This document shows, piece after piece, positions 35,300-43,572 of a stretch of 64,000 nucleotides of DNA. The notes beneath the pieces were generated by a model, which searched no databases, was not told the origin of the DNA, and was given only the letters and a program-made list of their open reading frames with translations. How positions within the stretch are numbered: position 1 is the stretch's first letter; every line of letters starts with the position of its first letter. The position numbers were made by a program, and so were the translations under genes. The DNA comes from Bacteroidota bacterium (GTDB lineage: Bacteria; Bacteroidota; Bacteroidia; Chitinophagales; LD1). Where the stretch lies: the NCBI GenBank assembly GCA_016722375.1, contig JADKJG010000009.1:1-64000 (forward strand), in the 5' to 3' direction.

Positions 35300-36361
35300 A
35301 TGAAAAGAGAGGACATTGCGAAGTTATTAGGAGAAGAAAAAACTGGATACCTTCTTAATCACGAATCAAAAACGATATCCAAAGATCAACTTCACCTTCC
35401 AAACAAGAAATTTATTGATAAAGTCTGGAAAGAATCTAACCGGAATATCCAGACCTTAAAAAGTTTACAACAAATTATAGGAAATGGACGTTTGGGCGGA
35501 ACCGGATATGTATCAATCCTTCCTGTGGATCAGGGAATTGAACACAGCGCCGGTGCATCTTTTGCCCCTAATGTGCCTATGTTTGACCCTGAAAATATTG
35601 TAAAACTGGCTATAGAGGGGGGGTGCAACGCCGTGACGAGCACTTTCGGTGTCCTTGGGATGGTAGCACGAAAATACGCCCATAAGATTCCACTCATTGT
35701 CAAGATTAATCACAATGAGTTTCTCAGCTATCCGAATTGTTATGACCAAATTATGTTTGGGAAAGTGAAGGATGCTTGGAATATGGGTGCGACAGCAGTT
35801 GGCGCAACCATTTATTTCGGCAGCGAAGAATCTAAGCGTCAGATTGTTGAAGTAGCTGAGGCTTTTGAGTATGCGCATGAATTGGGTATGGCCACGGTGC
35901 TTTGGTGCTATCTCAGAAACCCGGCCTTTAAGAAAGACGGGAAAGACTATCACGTAGCGGCTGATTTAACCGGACAGGCAAATCATTTAGGGGTTACCAT
36001 TCAGGCTGATATTATCAAACAAAAACTACCAGAGAACAATGGCGGATTTACAGCCATCAATTTTGGCAAAACCCACAAGAAGGTTTATTCTGAGTTAACT
36101 ACAGATCATCCGGTTGACCTCTGTCGCTATCAGGTGGCTAATTGTTATATGGGAAGAGTGGGATTGATCAATTCCGGAGGGGCATCTACTGGTGAATCGG
36201 ATCTGTCTGAAGCCGTTGCAACAGCCATCATCAACAAGCGTGCCGGTGGTATGGGTTTGATTTCAGGAAGAAAAGCCTTCCAGCGACCTATGAAGGAAGG
36301 TATTGCTCTCCTGAACGCAGTTCAGGATGTGTATTTAAGTAAAGACGTTACTATTGCATAA
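35300..36361 (+). CDS. fbaB: Class I fructose-bisphosphate aldolase (FbaB type)
   Basis: 353 residues. The family pattern is SILPVDQGIEHSAGASFAPN, then PLIVKINHNEFLSYPN and GLINSGGASTGESDL near the C-terminus. It uses a Schiff-base lysine to cleave or form fructose 1,6-bisphosphate. It probably heads a metabolic operon with accD (2 bp downstream). Confidence 0.9.
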   Translation: MKREDIAKLLGEEKTGYLLNHESKTISKDQLHLPNKKFIDKVWKESNRNIQTLKSLQQIIGNGRLGGTGYVSILPVDQGIEHSAGASFAPNVPMFDPENIVKLAIEGGCNAVTSTFGVLGMVARKYAHKIPLIVKINHNEFLSYPNCYDQIMFGKVKDAWNMGATAVGATIYFGSEESKRQIVEVAEAFEYAHELGMATVLWCYLRNPAFKKDGKDYHVAADLTGQANHLGVTIQADIIKQKLPENNGGFTAINFGKTHKKVYSELTTDHPVDLCRYQVANCYMGRVGLINSGGASTGESDLSEAVATAIINKRAGGMGLISGRKAFQRPMKEGIALLNAVQDVYLSKDVTIA

Positions 36362-36363
36362 TC

Positions 36364-37221
36364 ATGGAAGAAAAACTCCCTTGGTGGAAACGCTTTAGGA
36401 AAGGTGTAGAAACCTCGACAGAAGAAAAGAAAGAAACTCCGGAAGGAGTATGGCATAAGTGCAAGAATTGCAAGAGCACCATGCTAATAGAAAAGCTTCA
36501 TGAGAATTTGGATGTTTGCCCCAAGTGTAATTACCATGAAAGAATTGATGCTGCAGCCTATTTTAGTTTGATTTTCGATAATGATGATTTTGAAGAACTA
36601 TACGCTGATTTAGTTCCAACTGATTTCCTGAAGTTTACAGACTTGAAACCCTACGGTCAGCGAATAAAGGATACCATAGAAACTACCGGCTTAAAAGAAT
36701 CTATGAGAGTGGCCTCCGGCATTTGTGGTGGCGACCCTTTGGTAATTGCCGCTATGGATTTTCGGTTTATAGGAGGCTCTATGGGCTCCGTGATGGGAGA
36801 AAAAATTTCTCGAGCCATAGATTATTGTTTAAAGCATAAAGCTCCATTCATGATTATCTCCAAATCTGGGGGAGCGCGCATGATGGAGTCGGCCTTTTCA
36901 CTGATGCAGATGGCTAAAACATCCGCCAAATTGAATCAACTGGTTGAAGCGAAAATCCCCTATGTCAGCTTGATGACCAATCCCACAACCGGAGGGGTAA
37001 CCGCCTCCTTTGCTATGTTAGGTGATTTTAATATTGCTGAACCAGGTGCTTTGATTGGTTTTGCCGGACCCAGGGTAATCGAAGAAACCATTAAAAAGAA
37101 ATTGCCCAAAGGTTTCCAAACCTCTGAATTTCAGTTGGAAAATGGTTTTCTGGATTTCATCGTTGAAAGGAAAGACCTGAAAGCGAAACTGGAAACCTTA
37201 TTGTCCATGTTAAAGAATTAA
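36364..37221 (+). CDS. accD: Acetyl-CoA carboxylase carboxyltransferase subunit beta
   Basis: 285 residues. The zinc ribbon is Cys33-x2-Cys36 and Cys52-x2-Cys55 (KCKNCK ... VCPKCNYH). The carboxyltransferase core has FRFIGGSMGSVMGEK, ISKSGGARMMES and NPTTGGVTASFAML. It makes malonyl-CoA for fatty acid synthesis with AccA, which is not in the window. Confidence 0.95.
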   Translation: MEEKLPWWKRFRKGVETSTEEKKETPEGVWHKCKNCKSTMLIEKLHENLDVCPKCNYHERIDAAAYFSLIFDNDDFEELYADLVPTDFLKFTDLKPYGQRIKDTIETTGLKESMRVASGICGGDPLVIAAMDFRFIGGSMGSVMGEKISRAIDYCLKHKAPFMIISKSGGARMMESAFSLMQMAKTSAKLNQLVEAKIPYVSLMTNPTTGGVTASFAMLGDFNIAEPGALIGFAGPRVIEETIKKKLPKGFQTSEFQLENGFLDFIVERKDLKAKLETLLSMLKN

Positions 37222-37272
37222 GATCGCCAAAACCTGTTTCATTCTTTAAAAGATGAAATAGTCATTAAATCA

Positions 37273-38772
37273 ATGGCTTCCAACAAACCCTCAAAACAAA
37301 AGACCAAACCGGCTGCTCTTGCCCCTAAAGCAAATGCAGCAAAACTTGACTGGGAACTTTATGCCAACTGGGCATTATTCGCGATTTATTCTCTGATAGT
37401 TCTTTATACGGTATCAAACCACGAACCTTGGCGCGATGAAGCTCAGAGTTGGTTAATTGCCCGCGACAATTCCCTCTTGGGATTATTTCAATATCTGCCA
37501 AACGAAGGACACCCACCACTTTGGTATTTGATACTGATGCCTTTTGCAAAGATGGGGTTCTCTTATGCCGTCGTAGGATATATCCACGCCTTGATTGCTA
37601 TTGGCTGTGCCTGGCTGATACTATTTAAAAGCCGGGTTCCAATCTATCTTAGAATTGCTATTATTTTTTCTTACTTCTTCCTATATGAGTTCGCAGTGAT
37701 TGCGCGAAACTATAGCATGGTTGGGCTCTTGCTCTTTGCAATTGTTGCCATTTACGAAGACCGGTTTAAAAAGCCTTTGCTTTTCGGTGTCTTGATGTTC
37801 TTATTATTTCAAACCAATGTGCTCGCATTTTGTGCTGGTGGAGGTTTGGGGCTGATTTATTTGATTGAAATCATTCGTGAAAAGAAATTTAACCCTAAAA
37901 TCTTTGCGTCGTTAGCCATAATGGGGCTGGGGGCTATAGCTACTATTGCACTCTTGCTTAGCGCAGGTATGGAATCTGACTACACCAAAATAGCAGCGGA
38001 TAAAATGGGAGCCATTTCTTCCGCTTTTGGCAATGCCCTTTTGCTTAATAAAGACTCGGGCTGGGGAATCGTACTTTATATACTTCTTGCTTTAGCTCTT
38101 TTCCGCAAACCGATGGTTCTACTTTTTCTAGCAGTTGGCTTGGCTGGCTATAGCTATCTTGTAGCCTATAAATTTCAGGGCACACTTCGTCATCACGGAT
38201 TCTTACTCACTTTTCTTGCAGCAGCCTATGCACTGGCGATGCGATATCAGCCGATAAAGAAATTTGAAAAATTCAAATGGATTGAAACAGGGGGCGCCAT
38301 ATTGTTCAGCTTGATGCTCGGTGTGCAGGCTTTGAAGGGTTTTAACTTTGTGAAAGAAGATTGGGAGCGAACCTTCAGCGATGCAAAAAATGCCGCTGAG
38401 TTTATCAACCGGAACCAACTATACAACTACACAATCGTAGGACACCGCTCCTATGCAGCTTCGGCGGTGGTTCCCTACTTGCCTGATCATAAACCGGTCT
38501 GGTATGCTGACCAGCAGCGCTTCGGAACTTTTGTTTACCTCGACACCACTTTCTTTCATAATTATATGAAGTATAGTTCCGACTATGCGCCCTACATTGC
38601 TCAACAAAAATTCAGTAATCTTGATAGCGTTATCTTATTACTGAACGCACCCATTCAACACCCCGAGTTTTTAAGCCGTTGGGATTTGATTTACCGAACA
38701 ATGGAACAGCCCATCAAAGGCGACGAAGCCTTTTTTATTTATAAATATCACACAGATAAAAACACCAACTAA
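37273..38772 (+). CDS. Polytopic glycosyltransferase (GT-C fold, GT39/83-like)
   Basis: 499 residues with about eleven predicted membrane helices. The first outer loop carries the acidic motif EPWRDEAQSWLIARD, typical of lipid-linked sugar transferases of the GT-C class, followed by NEGHPPLWYLIL. It probably moves a sugar from a polyprenyl phosphate donor to a surface glycan or lipid; donor and acceptor are unknown. The stop is immediately followed by the ATG of the next gene. Confidence 0.8.
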   Translation: MASNKPSKQKTKPAALAPKANAAKLDWELYANWALFAIYSLIVLYTVSNHEPWRDEAQSWLIARDNSLLGLFQYLPNEGHPPLWYLILMPFAKMGFSYAVVGYIHALIAIGCAWLILFKSRVPIYLRIAIIFSYFFLYEFAVIARNYSMVGLLLFAIVAIYEDRFKKPLLFGVLMFLLFQTNVLAFCAGGGLGLIYLIEIIREKKFNPKIFASLAIMGLGAIATIALLLSAGMESDYTKIAADKMGAISSAFGNALLLNKDSGWGIVLYILLALALFRKPMVLLFLAVGLAGYSYLVAYKFQGTLRHHGFLLTFLAAAYALAMRYQPIKKFEKFKWIETGGAILFSLMLGVQALKGFNFVKEDWERTFSDAKNAAEFINRNQLYNYTIVGHRSYAASAVVPYLPDHKPVWYADQQRFGTFVYLDTTFFHNYMKYSSDYAPYIAQQKFSNLDSVILLLNAPIQHPEFLSRWDLIYRTMEQPIKGDEAFFIYKYHTDKNTN

Positions 38773-40158
38773 ATGCAAACACTACAGCCATACTTAGAAA
38801 ACAACAAAGACAGATTTCTTGCCGAACTCATCGAACTACTCCGCATCCCTTCCGTCAGTGCAGATGATAAGTTTGCAGCGGATGTAAACAAAGCTGCCGC
38901 CTTCATAAAAAAACAATTAGAAACAGCCGGCGCCGACAAAGTCGAGGTTTGCCAAACCAAAGGCTTTCCGGTGGTCTATGGAGAAAAAATCAAAGACAAA
39001 TCCCTACCGACCGTTTTAGTATATGGTCACTACGACGTTCAACCTGCGGACCCTTATGAACTTTGGAATTCACCCCCTTTTGAACCAGTCGTCAAAGACG
39101 GGGATATCTATGCTCGCGGCGCCTGCGATGACAAAGGACAAATGTACATGCACGTCAAGGCATTTGAAATGATGATGAAAAATGATCGGCTGCCCTGCAA
39201 CGTAAAATTCATGATAGAAGGAGAGGAGGAAGTTGGCTCCGTCAACCTCGAAGCCTTTGCTCTGGCCAATAAAGAAAAACTGAGTGCCGATGTCGTCCTG
39301 ATTTCCGACACCTCCATGATTTCTAACGAAACCCCCAGCATCACCACCGGCTTGCGCGGCTTGGCATATCTCGAAGTAGAAGTAACCGGCCCCAACCGCG
39401 ATCTACATTCCGGTGTCTATGGCGGCGCAGTCGCCAACCCAATAAACGTCCTGTGCGACATGATTGCTTCGCTGCACGACGAAAACCACCGCATCACTAT
39501 TCCTGGTTTTTATGACGACATAGAGGAAGTTTCAAAACACGAGCGCGACCAAATGGCCAAAGCGCCCTTCGACATCAACGAATACAAAAATCATTTAGAG
39601 GTTGACGAAGTATTAGGCGAGACCGGCTACTCTACCTTAGAAAGAGTATCCATTCGTCCTACACTGGACGTGAACGGCATCTGGGGCGGATACACCGGAC
39701 AAGGCGCCAAGACCGTTCTTCCCTCCAAGGCCTTTGCAAAAATCTCCATGCGCCTGGTTCCCAACCAGAAGAGCGAAAAAATCATGAAACTGTTTGAAGC
39801 ACATTTCAGAAAGATAGCACCGCCCTATGTCAAAATCAAAATCATGCCCCATCACGGAGGCGAGGCCGCCGTTACGCCCACCGATTCCATTGCCTATAAA
39901 GCCGCTGCCAAGGCTATGGAAAAGACCTTCGGCAAAACACCTATCCCTCTTAGAACCGGCGGCAGCATTCCGATTGTCACCATGTTCGAAAAAGTGTTGG
40001 GCATCAAATCCGTCCTCTTCGGCTTTGGTCTCGACTCAGACGCCATCCATTCCCCCAACGAAAAATTCGGCCTCTTCAACTACTACAAAGGCATCGAGAC
40101 CCTGCCCTACTTCTACCAGTACTTCACCGAGATGTCTTCCAAAGCGGGTTCTAAATGA
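38773..40158 (+). CDS. M20 family metallo-dipeptidase
   Basis: 461 residues. The zinc-site motifs are VYGHYDVQPADP, ARGACDDKGQMYMHV and EGEEEVGS. The C-terminal domain has RTGGSIPIV and a histidine near DSDAIHSPNEKF. It hydrolyses dipeptides or N-acyl amino acids in the cytoplasm. The gene is noticeably richer in C-ending codons than its neighbours. It begins directly after the GT-C stop. Confidence 0.92.
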   Translation: MQTLQPYLENNKDRFLAELIELLRIPSVSADDKFAADVNKAAAFIKKQLETAGADKVEVCQTKGFPVVYGEKIKDKSLPTVLVYGHYDVQPADPYELWNSPPFEPVVKDGDIYARGACDDKGQMYMHVKAFEMMMKNDRLPCNVKFMIEGEEEVGSVNLEAFALANKEKLSADVVLISDTSMISNETPSITTGLRGLAYLEVEVTGPNRDLHSGVYGGAVANPINVLCDMIASLHDENHRITIPGFYDDIEEVSKHERDQMAKAPFDINEYKNHLEVDEVLGETGYSTLERVSIRPTLDVNGIWGGYTGQGAKTVLPSKAFAKISMRLVPNQKSEKIMKLFEAHFRKIAPPYVKIKIMPHHGGEAAVTPTDSIAYKAAAKAMEKTFGKTPIPLRTGGSIPIVTMFEKVLGIKSVLFGFGLDSDAIHSPNEKFGLFNYYKGIETLPYFYQYFTEMSSKAGSK

Positions 40159-40268
40159 TAAAACCCGTCTTCCTTTTATTTGCCCTGCCTCGTCCTAAAA
40201 AAGGTGGACTGATTTTGGGGGCTTCCCCTTTGAAGGGTTAGGGCCCTTCTCCCACCTTCATCCGCATG

Positions 40269-40286
40269 GGTTCAATATTTTGAACC
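40269..40286. repeat. Copy of the hairpin seen at 24302-24319
   Basis: GGTTCAA-TATT-TTGAACC: arms and loop are identical to the inner part of the inverted repeat at 24299-24345. It lies in the 40159-40771 gap, 144 bp before array 3. The rest of this gap is spacer apart from the array. Confidence 0.7.
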
Positions 40287-40412
40287 TAATACCCCAAATC
40301 CTCGCTCCAACGCACCTTTTATTTTTAAAAATAATGAAAATCATTCAAAATAATCAATTTTAACACAAAAAACCCTCGTCCCTACCATTTTCCCTCTTTT
40401 TTATAGCCCCAA

Positions 40413-40622
40413 GGCGACTTCCTTTTGCGCTTCAGTGACTTCCTTTTGCGCTTAGGTGAGTTCCTTTTGCGCTTAGGTGACTTCCTTTTGCGCTTCGGCG
40501 AGTTCCTTTTGCGCTTAGGTGAGTTCCTTTTGAGCTTCGGCGAATTCCTTTTGTGCTTCGGCGAGTTCCTTTTGTGCTTCAGTGAGTTCCTTTTGCGCTT
40601 CACCGAATTCGTTTTACCCTTA
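40413..40622. repeat. 21-bp tandem array 3 (core TTCCTTTTGCGCTT)
   Basis: Ten units of exactly 21 bp start at 40413, 40434, 40455, 40476, 40497, 40518, 40539, 40560, 40581 and 40602. The invariant part is TTCCTTTTGYGCTT; the flanks vary between GGCGA, GGTGA and AGTGA. Dyad symmetry is weak here, limited to a 3-bp CGC-TTCG-GCG style hairpin across the unit junction. The last unit is clearly diverged. It lies upstream of the GlmU-like gene, between two plus-strand genes. Confidence 0.92.
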
Positions 40623-40771
40623 GCCCAACCACCAAACCTCCGTCGCCGGAACCACCAAACCAAAAATCTTTCAAACCAATGCGCCCGGTCATTACCCTAT
40701 TCCCCGCACTATTTCCCGCAACTATCAGATAGAAATCAACTCACTTAAAGGAACTTTCTATTTTTAGCCGC

Positions 40772-41977
40772 ATGAATGTAGTGCTATTTGATACCCGTCG
40801 CAATCGGGAAAACATGCTGCCGCTCAGCTTCACCCGTCCCGTGGCCGAAATGCGAGTAGGGATATGGACGCTCCGCGAAAAATGGGAACATTTATTGGCA
40901 CAAAAAACCTTTACGCTGACCGAAGCCTATCTGCAAGATAAATTTCCATTAGCTCCCGAAGCTGCCCCTGCCTTGTATATCAACGGCTCCTTGCTGGCAG
41001 ATGAAAAACTGATGGAGGCAGTTCAGAGGATGGGCGCGCTTCAAGCGCTGACAAATAATGGAACCCTACTTGCTTTCAAAACTGAAAAACAGCATCTCAA
41101 CTACGAAAATTTTGAAGCCATCGCCCGTGGCTTTACGGCTATAGAATATACCGGTACCGTTAATTTGATAGAACATCCCTGGAACATTTTTCAAAAGAAT
41201 GGAGAGGCATTAATAAAGGATTATGAATGGCTTACGAAAGGAAAAACGTCAGAGCCATTAAGCAAAACCAATACCTTGTTAGGAAATGCTGCTAACTTGT
41301 TTTTGGAAAAAGGTGCGCGGGTCGAGTGTTCTATCCTGAACACAACCACCGGACCGATTTATATTGGTAAAGATGCCGAAATAATGGAAGGCTGTGTCGT
41401 TCGCGGCCCCTTTGCCCTCGGCGAACATGCGGCGCTAAAGATGGCCGCCAAAATATATGGCCCCTCTACCCTCGGCCCGCACTGTAAGGCAGGAGGAGAA
41501 ATCAATAACTCCGTATTGTTTGGATATAGCAACAAGGCGCACGATGGCTTTTTGGGCAATTCAGTCGTGGGCGAATGGTGCAATTTGGGCGCCGACACCA
41601 ACAACAGCAACCTGAAAAATAATTATGGAAATGTGGAGGTATATAGCTATCGCGATGGACGGTCTATGGACACCGGCCTCACCTTTTGCGGCTTGATTAT
41701 GGGCGATCATTCTAAAACCGGTATCAATACAATGTTTAATACCGGAACGGTAGTGGGTGTTTCGGCCAATATATTCGGCGGCGACTTTCCGCCCAAATTT
41801 ATTCCTTCCTTTAGCTGGGGCGGCGCACAATGGCTACGAACTTTTTCTTTTGAGAAATCAATAGAAGTAGCCCAACACATGATGGAAAGGCGCGGACTGA
41901 AATTGGAAGAGCCGGACAGAAAAATCCTGCAAACGGTTTATGAACGAGAAGAAAAAAACAGAAAACATTTTAAGTAA
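40772..41977 (+). CDS. GlmU-like family protein (sugar nucleotidyltransferase plus left-handed beta-helix)
   Basis: 401 residues. The N-terminal part (NVVLFDTRRNRENMLPLSFT, RPVAEMRVGIWTLREKW) replaces the usual nucleotidyltransferase glycine-rich start. The C-terminal half is a hexapeptide left-handed beta-helix (IYIGKDAEIMEGCVVRGPFA, GGEINNSVLFGYSNKAHDGF). This Bacteroidota-type protein is related to GlmU, but its substrate is not established. It overlaps tpiA by one base. Confidence 0.8.
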   Translation: MNVVLFDTRRNRENMLPLSFTRPVAEMRVGIWTLREKWEHLLAQKTFTLTEAYLQDKFPLAPEAAPALYINGSLLADEKLMEAVQRMGALQALTNNGTLLAFKTEKQHLNYENFEAIARGFTAIEYTGTVNLIEHPWNIFQKNGEALIKDYEWLTKGKTSEPLSKTNTLLGNAANLFLEKGARVECSILNTTTGPIYIGKDAEIMEGCVVRGPFALGEHAALKMAAKIYGPSTLGPHCKAGGEINNSVLFGYSNKAHDGFLGNSVVGEWCNLGADTNNSNLKNNYGNVEVYSYRDGRSMDTGLTFCGLIMGDHSKTGINTMFNTGTVVGVSANIFGGDFPPKFIPSFSWGGAQWLRTFSFEKSIEVAQHMMERRGLKLEEPDRKILQTVYEREEKNRKHFK

Positions 41978-42735
41978 TGAAGAGAAAAAAGATTATAGCA
42001 GGTAACTGGAAGATGAACCTGAGTGCCGGAGAGGCAGCAAAACTGGCAACAGATATAAAGGCGAATCTTTCTGCTTCAAGTACTTGCGAAGCTATCTTGT
42101 TCCCATCCTACCTATATTTGTCTGAGGTCAATAACATCCTCAAAGATTCAACTGTAAAAGTAGGCGCACAGAATTGCAGTGATAAAGAAAGCGGAGCCTT
42201 TACTGGCGAAGTATCAGCGATGCAATTGCAAAGTGCAGGAATAGAATACGTATTGATTGGTCACTCCGAGCGCAGAGAATATTTCAAAGAAAACCATCCC
42301 TTGCTAAAAGATAAACTATCCATCGCTCTGAAACATAACTTAAAACCAATTTTCTGTTGTGGAGAACCCTTGCAAATCAGGGAGCGCAATTCCCAAAAGG
42401 AATACGTGATGCGACAATTGGACGAGAGCCTCTTTGGTTTATCTGAAAAGGATTTGAATTCCGTTACAATCGCTTATGAACCGGTCTGGGCAATCGGTAC
42501 CGGCTTAAACGCCACTGCCGAACAAGCGCAGGAGATGCACGCTTTCATTCGCGAACAAGTGAAGAGCAAAGTTTCCGAATCATTGGCCCAGTCCATCCGG
42601 ATTCTTTACGGTGGAAGTTGCAAACCGGAGAATGCCGGTGAATTGTTTGCCTGTACTGATGTAGATGGTGGCTTGATAGGCGGCGCTTCGCTTAAAGCAA
42701 AAGATTTTCTCACACTGATTGAATTAGCCGGATGA
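41977..42735 (+). CDS. tpiA: Triosephosphate isomerase
   Basis: 252 residues, standard TIM barrel. The catalytic residues are Lys12 (GNWKMN), His96 (IGHSERRE) and Glu168 (AYEPVWAIGTG). It interconverts dihydroxyacetone phosphate and glyceraldehyde 3-phosphate. It is translationally coupled to both neighbours, by TAATG and ATGA overlaps. Confidence 0.96.
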   Translation: MKRKKIIAGNWKMNLSAGEAAKLATDIKANLSASSTCEAILFPSYLYLSEVNNILKDSTVKVGAQNCSDKESGAFTGEVSAMQLQSAGIEYVLIGHSERREYFKENHPLLKDKLSIALKHNLKPIFCCGEPLQIRERNSQKEYVMRQLDESLFGLSEKDLNSVTIAYEPVWAIGTGLNATAEQAQEMHAFIREQVKSKVSESLAQSIRILYGGSCKPENAGELFACTDVDGGLIGGASLKAKDFLTLIELAG

Positions 42736-43556
42736 TATATACAGGGTTTGAATTCTTTACTAAAGATGAAGTGGAAAGAAGCATCTTGATTTCATTGCTC
42801 GATGATTATCACTTTGAAGGATACGAGGAAACGGAAGAATCTTTAAAGGCTTTTGTTCCTACCGAGAAAATCAAAAAATTGAATGTCGCAGAAATCCTGA
42901 TGATAGATGATCTGGGACATATCCGGTTTTCTTCTTCACAGATAGAAGATAAGAACTGGAATGAGGAATGGGAAAAAAACTTTGAACCGATAATGATAGC
43001 TGGCCGGGTAGGTATTCGAGCCCCTTTTCATGAACCATTGAACGCAGAATTGGAATTAGTGATTGAACCGAAGATGAGCTTTGGTACAGGACACCACGCG
43101 ACGACCGCCGGAGTGATTGAACTAATGCTTCAGGAAGATTTTAAAGGAAGATCAGTATTGGATTTTGGCTCTGGTACCGGAGTATTGGCTATCTTAGCTG
43201 AAAAGATGGGAGCTGCGAAAGTTCTGGCAATAGACCATGAAGAGTGGGCGTTTAATAACTGTGTCGAAAATGTGGAAAGAAACGAATGCACTCATATTCA
43301 ATCATTTCGGGGCAGTGATATCTTAGTGCCCGAAGAAAAGTTTGATATTATCTTAGCCAATATCAACCGGAATGTAATTCTGGATATGATTAAAAAATGG
43401 AACAGTATCTTGCCGCACAAAGGGATTCTAATTGTGAGTGGTTTTCTAAGAAACGATGAGTTGGATATAAAACAGGCCGCTGAAAATCTAGGACTTTCTG
43501 AAAGGAGTGTCATCAGGAAGGAGGATTGGTCGGCCATTACATTTTCCCGCTCTTAA
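42732..43556 (+). CDS. prmA: Ribosomal protein L11 methyltransferase
   Basis: 274 residues. The SAM-binding motif is VLDFGSGTGVLAILAEKMGA, preceded by the PrmA N-terminal domain and MSFGTGHHATTAGVIEL, and followed by IILANINRNVILDMI. It methylates ribosomal protein L11. The start overlaps the tpiA stop (ATGA). The next gene begins 16 bp after its stop. Confidence 0.92.
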   Translation: MIYTGFEFFTKDEVERSILISLLDDYHFEGYEETEESLKAFVPTEKIKKLNVAEILMIDDLGHIRFSSSQIEDKNWNEEWEKNFEPIMIAGRVGIRAPFHEPLNAELELVIEPKMSFGTGHHATTAGVIELMLQEDFKGRSVLDFGSGTGVLAILAEKMGAAKVLAIDHEEWAFNNCVENVERNECTHIQSFRGSDILVPEEKFDIILANINRNVILDMIKKWNSILPHKGILIVSGFLRNDELDIKQAAENLGLSERSVIRKEDWSAITFSRS

Positions 43557-43572
43557 ACTGATTAATATAAGG

